DNA of 16,716 nt from Ferrimonas sp044433165 (GTDB lineage Bacteria > Pseudomonadota > Gammaproteobacteria > Enterobacterales > Shewanellaceae), in the NCBI GenBank assembly GCA_044433165.1, contig JAWXTX010000057.1, positions 1-16,716 of the forward strand. Direction: 5' to 3'. Below, piece after piece: positions 1-6,159 of the stretch. A program made the position numbers and the translations under genes. The notes beneath the pieces are model-generated. The model searched no databases, was not told the DNA's origin, and was given only the letters and a program-made list of their open reading frames with translations. Position 1 is the stretch's first letter. Every line of letters starts with the position of its first letter.

Positions 1-2
1 AG

Positions 3-519
3 GTCTTCCCCACGCCCGTGGGGGTGTTTCTTCGGTACCCGTCCGCGTTTGATTATTGCCCCGGTCTTCCCCACGCCCGTGGGGGTGTTTCTCTGGGTAA
101 ATCACCCCAGTTAAGCTGCGGGTGGTCTTCCCCACGCCCGTGGGGGTGTTTCCTCATAAAACATAGTTGAAAAACCAATATCACAGTCTTCCCCACGCCC
201 GTGGGGGTGTTTCCGGATATTGGTCCCGACTTGCTGTTTCAAAAGTGTCTTCCCCACGCCCGTGGGGGTGTTTCCATTGTACGTTGCATCATAAGTCATT
301 GAATCAAGTCTTCCCCACGCCCGTGGGGGTGTTTCCGCTCAGATGTAAAAAAACCAGCCTTGCAGGGCGTCTTCCCCACGCCCGTGGGGGTGTTTCCGCC
401 ATTTAACAGACACAACGATTCTTCGATTAGTCTTCCCCACGCCCGTGGGGGTGTTTCTACGTGTTAGATTTGTCTCAGAAAAACAAAGCAGTCTTCCCCA
501 CGCCCGTGGGGCGTATTTC
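3..519 (+). CRISPR. CRISPR array, type I-E-like, leader-distal part
   Basis: Nine 28-bp repeats start at 3, 64, 125, 186, 247, 308, 369, 430 and 491. They are separated by eight spacers, all exactly 33 bp, giving a constant 61-bp period. The first eight repeats are identical; the ninth is degenerate. Each repeat can fold through a CCCCAC / GTGGGG stem with a GCCC loop. The layout (GTCTTCCCC at the 5' side, hairpin, then GTGTTTC) parallels the E. coli type I-E repeat, so Cas6e-type cleavage would leave a handle of about 8 nt starting GTGTTTC. Bases 1-2 are the tail of an earlier spacer, so the array continues to the left. The degenerate repeat on the right places the leader on the left and transcription rightward. 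No cas gene lies in the window. The subtype is inferred from repeat form only. I saw no spacer match inside the window by eye. Confidence 0.97.
491..519 (+). repeat. Degenerate terminal CRISPR repeat
   Basis: The first 21 bases match the consensus repeat exactly, including both halves of the CCCCAC / GTGGGG stem. The 3' part reads CGTATTTC instead of GTGTTTC, so it is changed and one base longer. A decayed last repeat is typical of the leader-distal end of a CRISPR array. It marks the boundary of the array and sets its orientation. Confidence 0.93.
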
Positions 520-544
520 TCTGCCTTTTAAGTGTGGATATTGA

Positions 545-561
545 GCCGTAGCTATTACGGC
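545..561. promoter_or_regulatory. Inverted repeat between CRISPR array and lysR
   Basis: GCCGTA and TACGGC form perfect 6-bp arms around a 5-bp centre, about 85 bp upstream of the lysR start. It contains a T-N-A type dyad of the kind bound by LysR-family proteins, so it could be an autoregulatory site. It could equally be a hairpin trailing the CRISPR transcript. There is no T-run, so it is not an obvious terminator. Function is a guess. Confidence 0.3.
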
Positions 562-645
562 ATTTGGCTTTCGCCCATTTTGCTGGCACGGCGTGAGTGG
601 CCTGATAAGATAATGGCGATACCGATAAATTAAGATTAAACGCCT

Positions 646-1539
646 ATGAACTTTGAACACTTACGGCTCTTTGTGCGGCTGGCTTACACCCATAAATTGA
701 GCCAAGCTGGGGAGGAGTTGGGGTTATCGCCTGCGGTGGCCAGCAGTTACATTTCAAAATTAGAAGCGAACCTTGGCGCACGATTAGTGCATCGCACCAC
801 TCGAAAAATGGCATTAACGGAAGAGGGCATGGCGTTTTTGCCCGAAGCCGAACGGGTGTTAGCCAGCGTTGAACAGGCCAAATCTTCATTGACGATGGCT
901 CATCAGTCGCCCAGTGGTACGTTACGGGTTACCGCGCCGGCTTCGTTTGGGCGCATTCATTTGGTGCCAGCATTAACGGGGTTTATGCGCGAATACCCCA
1001 AAGTGCATATTGATTTGCGTTTATCTGACACCATGGTGGATTTGGTTGCCGGTGGCTTTGATTTGGCCATTCGCAGTGCAGAGTTGAAAGATTCCAACTT
1101 AGTAGCTCGCAAGCTAGCGAACGACACTCGGGTGCTTTGTGCTGCACCGGGGTATTTGGCTCGCTTTGGCCACCCAGAAACCCCTTTGCAGCTCAAACAG
1201 CATAATTGCTTACGTTTGGTTGGTTTGGAGCAATGGTCTTTTGCTATGGCTACAGAGGTGCTGCATGTGCGGCCACAGGGCAGTTTTCGAACCGATGATG
1301 GGGAGGCGATTCGTGATGCTTGCGTTGATGGCTTAGGCATTGCTCTGTGCTCACGTTGGATCGCTTATCAACAGTTGCAACAAGGCACCTTGGTGCCGAT
1401 TTTATTGGATTATCCGGTCGTATCAAAAGCGGCGATCTGGGCGTTATACCCAAGCTCACAGTTGATGGCACCGAAAGTGCGCGCCTTTATTGATTATTTT
1501 GCTCAGTACTATGGTGAGCCTGCGTATTGGGAAAGTTAA
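646..1539 (+). CDS. LysR-family transcriptional regulator
   Basis: This 297-residue protein has the length and layout of a LysR-type regulator. Residues 1-60 form the winged helix-turn-helix, with the typical LxxFxxLA-like start, a recognition-helix region around LGLSPAVASSYISKLE, and the RLVHRTTRKMALTEEG stretch. The rest, from about residue 90 (SGTLRVTAPASFGRIHLVPAL), is a periplasmic-binding-protein-like effector domain. The sequence style resembles the subgroup of single-target local regulators related to CrgA/DsdC-like proteins, but the effector cannot be read from sequence. It stands alone: a CRISPR array lies upstream and a convergent tRNA operon downstream, so no neighbouring target operon is visible within the window. 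Start chosen at the ATG at 646, which gives the normal N-terminus MNFEHLRLF. Transcription probably ends at the hairpin at 1591-1616. Confidence 0.92.
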   Translation: MNFEHLRLFVRLAYTHKLSQAGEELGLSPAVASSYISKLEANLGARLVHRTTRKMALTEEGMAFLPEAERVLASVEQAKSSLTMAHQSPSGTLRVTAPASFGRIHLVPALTGFMREYPKVHIDLRLSDTMVDLVAGGFDLAIRSAELKDSNLVARKLANDTRVLCAAPGYLARFGHPETPLQLKQHNCLRLVGLEQWSFAMATEVLHVRPQGSFRTDDGEAIRDACVDGLGIALCSRWIAYQQLQQGTLVPILLDYPVVSKAAIWALYPSSQLMAPKVRAFIDYFAQYYGEPAYWES

Positions 1540-1590
1540 GCGAAGGCGTTATGCAAAGAGAAGGGCATGGAAGGCCAGCGCGAGAAAGTA

Positions 1591-1616
1591 AAAAACCGAG
1601 CATAAGCTCGGTTTTT
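1591..1616. terminator. Bidirectional terminator between lysR and the tRNA operon
   Basis: CCGAGC and GCTCGG pair around an ATAA loop. The stem is flanked by five A on the left and five T on the right, so it works as an intrinsic terminator on both strands. It would end lysR transcripts moving right and the tRNA operon transcript moving left. Confidence 0.88.
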
Positions 1617-1619
1617 GTA

Positions 1620-1694
1620 TGGCTGGGCTACCAGGATTCGAACCTGGGAATGGCGGGATCAAAACCCGCTGCCTTACCGCTTGGCGATAGCCCA
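1620..1694 (-). tRNA. tRNA-Gln (TTG)
   Basis: This 75-nt gene reads TGGGCTA at the 5' end and pairs with TAGCCCA near the 3' end, followed by G73 and an encoded CCA. The anticodon arm is GCGGG TTTTGAT CCCGC, giving anticodon TTG. The T arm carries GTTCGAATC. It is the last gene of the minus-strand operon and is identical to the copy at 1882-1956. Confidence 0.97.
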
Positions 1695-1701
1695 ATTTGT
1701 G

Positions 1702-1731
1702 TTTAATAAGGCTGCATTTAGCCTAATTAAA
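1702..1731 (-). other. Hairpin in tRNA-Leu / tRNA-Gln spacer
   Basis: TTTAAT + AGGCT pairs with AGCCT + ATTAAA, making 11 pairs with one A-A mismatch and a 6-nt loop. It fills most of the 40-nt spacer. There is no T-run, so it is more likely a processing structure in the polycistronic tRNA precursor than a terminator. Confidence 0.5.
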
Positions 1732-1734
1732 TGA

Positions 1735-1819
1735 TGGTGCGGACGGAGAGACTTGAACTCTCACACCTTGCGGCGCCAGAACCTAAATCTGGTGCGTCTA
1801 CCAATTTCGCCACGTCCGC
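1735..1819 (-). tRNA. tRNA-Leu (TAG)
   Basis: An 85-nt class II tRNA with acceptor stem GCGGACG / CGTCCGC, A73 and an encoded CCA. The anticodon arm CCAGA TTTAGGT TCTGG gives anticodon TAG. A long variable arm (GCGCCGCAAGGTGT region) and a T loop with GTTCAAGTC are present. It is the third gene of the operon. Confidence 0.97.
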
Positions 1820-1827
1820 AGAACAGT

Positions 1828-1843
1828 ACTAAGTTGCCTTAGT
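1828..1843 (-). other. Hairpin in tRNA-Gln / tRNA-Leu spacer
   Basis: On the transcribed strand ACTAAG and CTTAGT form a 6-bp stem closed by GCAA, a GNRA tetraloop. It lies 8 bases upstream of the tRNA-Leu 5' end and is probably part of precursor processing. Confidence 0.4.
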
Positions 1844-1881
1844 GTAGAAAACCGAACCGTTGTGTTCCATTTTCTTAAAGA

Positions 1882-1956
1882 TGGCTGGGCTACCAGGATT
1901 CGAACCTGGGAATGGCGGGATCAAAACCCGCTGCCTTACCGCTTGGCGATAGCCCA
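1882..1956 (-). tRNA. tRNA-Gln (TTG), second copy
   Basis: Identical over 75 nt to the copy at 1620-1694, with anticodon TTG and encoded CCA. It is the second gene of the operon, between Met and Leu. The identity suggests recent duplication or gene conversion. The mix of Met, Leu and Gln genes resembles the E. coli metT operon. Confidence 0.97.
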
Positions 1957-1963
1957 ACTGGGT

Positions 1964-2015
1964 GACTTAATAATTAAGTCGGCTCTTTAATAGAGCATTC
2001 ATCCTTTAAAAGGAT
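1964..2015 (-). other. Three tandem palindromes in tRNA-Met / tRNA-Gln spacer
   Basis: Three small dyads lie end to end: GACTTAAT / ATTAAGTC (1964-1980), GCTCT / AGAGC (1982-1996) and ATCCTTT / AAAGGAT (2001-2015). The last begins, on the RNA, with the A of the tRNA-Met CCA end. They make up nearly all of the 58-nt spacer. No T-run follows, so RNase processing signals are more likely than terminators. Confidence 0.45.
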
Positions 2016-2091
2016 GGTGGCTATGGCGGGACTTGAACCTGCGACCCCAGCATTATGAGTGCTGTGCTCTAACCAGCTGAGCTACATAGCC
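2015..2091 (-). tRNA. tRNA-Met (CAT), elongator type
   Basis: A 77-nt gene with GGCTATG paired to CATAGCC, A73 and an encoded CCA. The anticodon arm CAGCA CTCATAA TGCTG gives CAT. The first acceptor base is G paired to C, and the D arm is TAGCTCAGCTGGTTAGAGC, as in elongator tRNA-Met (metT-like). An initiator tRNA would have an unpaired first base. It is the first gene of the operon. Confidence 0.95.
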
Positions 2092-2118
2092 GTGTGTTCC
2101 TCGTTGGGAACGCGGCGT

Positions 2119-2147
2119 ATTATGCTGAGTTGGGCTGGGAGCGTCAA
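2119..2147 (-). promoter_or_regulatory. Promoter of the tRNA operon
   Basis: On the minus strand a -35 box TTGACG (2142-2147) and a -10 box CATAAT (2119-2124) are 17 bp apart. The -10 is followed by a GC-rich stretch ACGCCGCG, the discriminator type linked to stringent control of stable RNA genes. A run with CTTTTTAT upstream could act as an UP element. It lies about 28 bp ahead of tRNA-Met. Confidence 0.85.
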
Positions 2148-2396
2148 CCGCTTTTCATTGATAAAAAGACAGAACTGATTCGTTCGTTGGTAAAGTAGCC
2201 AGTCGTGGCAAAAAAGTGTGCAATTACGCCACTTTGGCGATGAAAATAACAACACCGGCTTTGGGGGTTTTATTCGCAGGCGAGTGTTAGGGGGGCGAAA
2301 GTCGTCAATTTTGTTGGTATCACCATGAGTAAATAACGATATTACCCGTGTATTTTCCGGTAAGTTTGAGTTCAGGCTTGTTCGCAAAGCCGTAAT
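2148..2396. other. Intergenic stretch with no gene recognised
   Basis: Between the tRNA promoter and the ychF terminator there are about 250 bases where I see no convincing gene. A minus-strand open frame covers 2082-2387, but it runs through the tRNA promoter and into tRNA-Met, and its product resembles nothing known. The part nearest the promoter is AT-rich and may include the UP element. Confidence 0.5.
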
Positions 2397-2424
2397 AAAA
2401 ACGCCCGCGATAAAGTGCGGGCGT
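2397..2424 (-). terminator. Intrinsic terminator of ychF
   Basis: ACGCCCGC pairs with GCGGGCGT (8 bp) around an 8-nt loop, and on the minus strand the stem is followed by a T-run. It lies about 20 bp past the ychF stop and would end the rplY-pth-ychF transcript. Confidence 0.9.
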
Positions 2425-2445
2425 AGGCAGTGGGTCTGTTAACGC

Positions 2446-3537
2446 TTATACGTTGAACAAGAAGTGAATTACATCCCCATCTTGGACAATATAGGCTTTG
2501 CCTTCTGAGCGTTTTTTGCCCGCTTCTTTGGCGCCGTTCTCGCCATTGAACTGAATGTAATCGTCATAGCCGATGACTTCAGCACGAATAAAGCCACGTT
2601 CAAAATCGGTGTGAATTTTACCCGCGGCCTGTGGGCCTGTGGCACCAACCGGAATGGTCCATGCTCGTACCTCTTTGACACCAGCGGTAAAGTAGGTTTG
2701 CAGGTTCAGCAACTCATAGCCAGAGCGGATCACTCGATTTAAGCCGGGCTCTTCAATGCCTAAATCGGCCATGAATTCGGCGCGTTCTTCGTCATCCAGC
2801 TCAGCAATTTCAGATTCAATTTCAGCGCATACGGCAACGACTACGGCATTTTCAGCGGCCGCAATTTCACGCACTTGATCTAAAAACGGGTTATTTTCAA
2901 AACCGTCGTCGTTCACGTTGGCGATGTACATGGTTGGCTTTAAGGTTAATAGCCCCATGTATTGGATCAGGGCTTTTTCCTCTTCGGTTAACGCCACGGA
3001 GCGAGCCATGCCGCCGTTTTCCAGTACGGGTAAGACTTTTTCAAGCACGACGATCTCGGCTTTGGCGTCTTTGTCGCCGCCTTTTGCCCGCTTAGCCAAA
3101 CGCTGTAATGCGCGTTCAACGGCGTCCATATCGGCCAGCGCCAGTTCGGTGTTAATGACTTCAATGTCGTCTGCTGGGTTTACGCCACCCGCAACATGGA
3201 CGATGTTGTCGTTTTCAAAACAGCGAACCACGTGGCCGATGGCGTCGGTTTCACGAATGTTGGCTAAAAATTTGTTACCAAGCCCTTCGCCGGTGGATGC
3301 GCCTTTTACGAGGCCGGCGATATCCACAAATTCCATTGTGGTTGGCAGCACCCGTTGTGGATTGACGATTTTGGCCAGTGCGTCTAAACGCGGATCAGGC
3401 ACTGGCACTACGCCGGTGTTCGGCTCGATGGTGCAGAATGGGAAGTTCGCGGCTTCAATGCCCGCTTTAGTCAGTGCGTTAAACAGGGTTGACTTGCCAA
3501 CATTTGGCAGGCCCACGATGCCACATTTAAAACCCAT
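2446..3537 (-). CDS. ychF: Redox-responsive P-loop ATPase YchF (Obg family)
   Basis: This 363-residue protein has the same length as E. coli YchF. The P-loop is GLPNVGKST (residues 9-17), the switch motif is DIAGLVKGAS (72-81), and the base-specificity motif is NVND (207-210) in place of the NKxD of true GTPases, which fits the known preference of this family for ATP. A coiled-coil insert lies at about 130-190 and a C-terminal TGS domain at about 280-363, ending in the usual VIHFLFNV. YchF binds ribosomes and is linked to stress and oxidative responses. It is the last gene of the rplY-pth-ychF run, 22 bp after pth, a pairing common in gammaproteobacteria. The terminator at 2397-2424 follows. 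Confidence 0.97.
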   Translation of the reverse strand: MGFKCGIVGLPNVGKSTLFNALTKAGIEAANFPFCTIEPNTGVVPVPDPRLDALAKIVNPQRVLPTTMEFVDIAGLVKGASTGEGLGNKFLANIRETDAIGHVVRCFENDNIVHVAGGVNPADDIEVINTELALADMDAVERALQRLAKRAKGGDKDAKAEIVVLEKVLPVLENGGMARSVALTEEEKALIQYMGLLTLKPTMYIANVNDDGFENNPFLDQVREIAAAENAVVVAVCAEIESEIAELDDEERAEFMADLGIEEPGLNRVIRSGYELLNLQTYFTAGVKEVRAWTIPVGATGPQAAGKIHTDFERGFIRAEVIGYDDYIQFNGENGAKEAGKKRSEGKAYIVQDGDVIHFLFNV

Positions 3538-3559
3538 GGTGGTTATACCTTTTCGCTAA

Positions 3560-4156
3560 TTAGGCCAATTGGGCCGAGAAAGTGTGCAAGCGGCTTTGTG
3601 CCTTTGCTAAGCCATCGCGCAGCAATATATCGATGCAGCGACTGGCTTCGTCGATAGCCTCATCCATGGCTTGTTGTTCGTTTGCGGGGGCTTTGCCCAG
3701 CACGTAAGCGGCTACGCGATTGCGATCACCGGGGTGACCGATGCCAACGCGCAACCGATAAAAATCGGCATTGTTGCCCATTTTGGCAATGATGTCTTTG
3801 AGGCCGTTATGGCCGCCGTGGCCGCCCCCCTGTTTGAAGCGGGCTATCCCAGGGGCCAGATCCAATTCGTCGTGCACCACTAAAATCTCATTAGGGGCAA
3901 TATCATAAAATTTGGCCAGTGCCGCGACCGATTTGCCCGAGAGATTCATAAATGTTGTGGGGATCAACAAGCGCAGATCATGGTTACCTTGCTGAATGCG
4001 GCCGGTTAAGCCAAAAAATTTGCTTTCGGCTTTCAGGCTGACGTTGTGCATGCGTGCTAGTTCATTAACCAGCCATTCGCCCGCATTGTGGCGGGTGCGA
4101 ACGTATTCGGGGCCTGGGTTGGCCAGGCCCACGATTAAACGGATATTACTGCTCAC
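3560..4156 (-). CDS. pth: Peptidyl-tRNA hydrolase
   Basis: Pth cleaves peptidyl-tRNA released from ribosomes, so tRNA can be recycled. The 198-residue product starts with IRLIVGLANPGPEYVRTRHN. Residues N13, H23, N71 and D96 correspond to the E. coli active-site set N10, H20, N68, D93, shifted by three. FMNLSGKSV and the GGHGGHNGLKDI loop are also present. The start is a GTG at 4156; the nearby upstream ATG is out of frame and reaches a stop after eight codons. It lies 23 bp after rplY and 22 bp before ychF, which fits one transcript. The ribosome binding site is weak, so translation may be coupled to rplY. Confidence 0.97.
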   Translation of the reverse strand: MSSNIRLIVGLANPGPEYVRTRHNAGEWLVNELARMHNVSLKAESKFFGLTGRIQQGNHDLRLLIPTTFMNLSGKSVAALAKFYDIAPNEILVVHDELDLAPGIARFKQGGGHGGHNGLKDIIAKMGNNADFYRLRVGIGHPGDRNRVAAYVLGKAPANEQQAMDEAIDEASRCIDILLRDGLAKAQSRLHTFSAQLA

Positions 4157-4179
4157 CGTATGGGGTACTCATTGCGGCC

Positions 4180-4806
4180 TTAATCGGCGCTGGGTTGATT
4201 GCCATTATCGTCGGTTTCTTCATCGCTGCCGCCTTTCGGAGGCTGGATGCGAACCACGGTTAAGTCGTGATCGTCGCCTTTTGTGAGCTCGGTTAAGAGT
4301 ACGCCTTTAGGCAGTGGTATATCGTGCAGATGTAATGCTTGGTTGGTGGCTAAGTGTTGGAGATCAACCTCGATAAATTCGGGAAGATCCTCAGGTTTAC
4401 ACTTTACTTCCACTTCATTAAGCAGGTGCACAATGGTTCCTCCAGCTCGAGCTCCGGCACACTGGTCTTCGTTTAAAAAGTGCAGTGGTACCGTGGTCGT
4501 TAGGACGTTCCCTTTGGTGACGCGCTGAAAATCCAGATGGATGAGTTTGGGTTTAAACGGGTGGCGTTGAACGGCTTTGACGATAACTTGTTCTGCCACT
4601 CCATCCACTTTCAGCGTGAGCACTTGGCTATAAAAGGCTTCTTTTTCTTGCGCGATATTAATTTTATCGTGCTCTAGTACCAGCGCGACAGGCGGTTTGT
4701 CAGCGCCATATAAAATGGCTGGTAATAAGTTGTTGCGGCGCAGCCGGCGGCTCGCTCCGGTGCCTTGCGCTTGGCGAGTTTTCGCCTCAAAAACAAACTC
4801 GGACAT
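4180..4806 (-). CDS. rplY: 50S ribosomal protein bL25, long CTC/TL5 form
   Basis: bL25 binds 5S rRNA in the large subunit. At 208 residues this is the long form: an N-terminal L25 domain (about 1-95, with GTGASRRLRR and the IHLDFQRV strand) plus a C-terminal TL5/CTC beta domain (about 96-190), ending in an acidic tail rich in D, E and N. E. coli has only the first domain (94 residues), while Pseudomonas-type bacteria have both. The start at 4806 was chosen because AGGAGG lies 9 bases upstream and the protein then begins MSEFVFEAKTR. A longer open frame up to 4914 has no such support. A promoter and a structured leader lie upstream. Confidence 0.96.
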   Translation of the reverse strand: MSEFVFEAKTRQAQGTGASRRLRRNNLLPAILYGADKPPVALVLEHDKINIAQEKEAFYSQVLTLKVDGVAEQVIVKAVQRHPFKPKLIHLDFQRVTKGNVLTTTVPLHFLNEDQCAGARAGGTIVHLLNEVEVKCKPEDLPEFIEVDLQHLATNQALHLHDIPLPKGVLLTELTKGDDHDLTVVRIQPPKGGSDEETDDNGNQPSAD

Positions 4807-4924
4807 GGTATTGTCCCTCCTAAGTTGTGGTGTCTTGGGTTTGCCACTGCTGCGATAGACGTATCTACAACGTGCGATCTTCGCGACCAAAGACCGCTGA
4901 CGCGCTACCGACAACCAACAACGG

Positions 4925-4947
4925 GCCTTTGAGGTTTAGTCAAAGGC
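4925..4947 (-). promoter_or_regulatory. Hairpin at the 5' end of the rplY leader
   Basis: GCCTTTGA and TCAAAGGC form a perfect 8-bp stem with a 7-nt loop. It lies right at the expected transcription start from the promoter at 4953-4982, leaving a leader of about 140 nt before rplY. Autogenous control of rplY through its leader is known in E. coli. Whether this leader uses the same mechanism is inference. Confidence 0.55.
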
Positions 4948-4952
4948 GGGCT

Positions 4953-4982
4953 ACTTTACCATTTTTCTAATCGGTGCCTCAA
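4953..4982 (-). promoter_or_regulatory. Promoter of rplY
   Basis: On the minus strand TTGAGG (4977-4982) and TAAAGT (4953-4958) are 18 bp apart. The -10 is followed by AGCCCGCC, a GC-rich discriminator as in many ribosomal and stable-RNA promoters. It sits downstream of the prs terminator, so rplY-pth-ychF would be its own transcription unit. Confidence 0.6.
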
Positions 4983-5021
4983 ATGATTGCCACCGGCCTT
5001 TGTTTGTTTGATTTTTATCAA

Positions 5022-5048
5022 TAAAAACGCCCCGCAATAGCGGGGCGT
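5022..5048 (-). terminator. Intrinsic terminator of prs
   Basis: ACGCCCCGC pairs with GCGGGGCGT (9 bp) around a 4-nt loop. On the minus strand it is followed by a T-run. It lies 36 bp past the prs stop and separates prs from rplY. Confidence 0.92.
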
Positions 5049-5084
5049 AGCGCAAAGTTCAGCACCGATAACAACCGCGGTTGC

Positions 5085-6032
5085 TTAGTGCTCGAACATG
5101 GCGGAGATCGATTCTTCGTTGCTCACGCGACGAATGGCTTCGGCCATAACGCCAGACATGGTCAACTGCGATACTTTACCGGTGGCCAGCATCTCCGGCT
5201 TCAGCGGGATGGTGTCGGTAATGATCACTTCGTCGATAACAGAATCGACGATGTTTTGCAGGGCGTTGCCTGAGAATACGGCGTGGGTCGCGTAAGCAAA
5301 CACGCGTCGAGCACCTTGCTGTTTTAACGCTTCTGCGGCTTTGCATAAGGTGCCGCCGGTGTCGATCATGTCATCAACGATGATGCAGTCGCGATCGCTC
5401 ACGTCACCAATAATGTGCATCACTTGGGCAACGTTTGCTTGTGGGCGACGCTTATCGATGATGGCTAAATCGGTGTCGTCTAATAACTTAGCAACTGCAC
5501 GGGCACGTACTACGCCACCAATGTCTGGCGAAACCACAACAGGGCGATCCAGCTCTTTACGCTGCATGTCTTCCAGCAGTACTGGCGAGCCAAAGACGTT
5601 ATCTACAGGCACATCAAAGAAGCCTTGGATTTGCTCCGCGTGGAGATCACAAGTGAGTACTCGGTCTACCCCAACGCTTGATAGGAAATCGGCCACAACT
5701 TTAGCGGTGATAGGCACGCGCGCAGAGCGTACACGGCGATCTTGGCGCGCGTAACCAAAGTATGGGATCACCGCGGTGATGCGGCCGGCAGAGGCACGAC
5801 GCAGAGCATCAACCATAACGATAAGTTCCATCAGGTTATCGTTGGTAGGGGCACAGGTAGACTGAATGATAAAGCAGTCACTGCCGCGTACGTTCTCGTT
5901 AATTTGAACGCAGATCTCACCATCAGAGAAACGGCCTACTTCGGCGTTACCTAAAGTGCAGTACAGGCGATCAGCAATTTTTTTAGCAAGTTCTGGGGTG
6001 GCGTTCCCAGTAAACAGCTTAATGTCGGGCAC
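5085..6032 (-). CDS. prs: Ribose-phosphate pyrophosphokinase
   Basis: Prs makes PRPP from ribose 5-phosphate and ATP, feeding nucleotide, histidine, tryptophan and NAD synthesis. The 315-residue length equals E. coli Prs, and long blocks are near-identical: PELAKKIADRL, GRFSDGE, IQSTCAPTNDNLMEL, YARQDRR, DLHAEQIQGFFD and the PRPP loop VDDMIDTGGTL (about 219-229), ending NEESISAMFEH. The start is the GTG at 6030-6032, since this gives VPDIKLFTGNATPEL, matching the family N-terminus, with AGAGG 9 bases upstream. The in-frame extension to 6173 runs into the tRNA-like element and is not supported. A leader of about 126 nt with two hairpins precedes it. A terminator follows at 5022-5048. Confidence 0.98.
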   Translation of the reverse strand: MPDIKLFTGNATPELAKKIADRLYCTLGNAEVGRFSDGEICVQINENVRGSDCFIIQSTCAPTNDNLMELIVMVDALRRASAGRITAVIPYFGYARQDRRVRSARVPITAKVVADFLSSVGVDRVLTCDLHAEQIQGFFDVPVDNVFGSPVLLEDMQRKELDRPVVVSPDIGGVVRARAVAKLLDDTDLAIIDKRRPQANVAQVMHIIGDVSDRDCIIVDDMIDTGGTLCKAAEALKQQGARRVFAYATHAVFSGNALQNIVDSVIDEVIITDTIPLKPEMLATGKVSQLTMSGVMAEAIRRVSNEESISAMFEH

Positions 6033-6099
6033 AGGATAAAACCTCTGGCTGGTTGGCGATAGCAATGGGGCTGCGCATAAGAACGCCCACTGCTGATGT

Positions 6100-6159
6100 G
6101 CTGGATGAATCCAGCCCTTAGATAACGAGTAATCATGCAGGGTTAATGCCTTGCATGAT
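6100..6159 (-). promoter_or_regulatory. Structured leader of prs: two hairpins
   Basis: Two dyads lie between the tRNA-like element and prs. ATCATGCA / TGCATGAT (6132-6159, 8-bp arms with an extra GG/CC pair inside) starts at the A of the encoded CCA. GCTGGAT / ATCCAGC (6100-6115) forms a tight stem. Neither is followed by T, so they are not terminators. They may steer processing or stability of the ispE-prs transcript. I found no convincing sigma70 promoter or PurR box here. Confidence 0.45.

Noticed and set aside
111..406. Short open frames across the CRISPR array on both strands
   Set aside because: Their products are translations of the repeat (recurring TPVGV / PRPWG patterns), not proteins.
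2082..2387. Minus-strand open frame of 101 codons beside the tRNA operon
   Set aside because: It runs through the tRNA promoter and into tRNA-Met, lacks a clear ribosome site and resembles no family.
2918..3559. Plus-strand open frame of 213 codons
   Set aside because: It is the antisense shadow of ychF, which is conserved along its full length.
4807..4914. N-terminal extension of rplY by 36 residues
   Set aside because: The AGGAGG at 4816-4821 points to the ATG at 4806, and the extension is not seen in the family.
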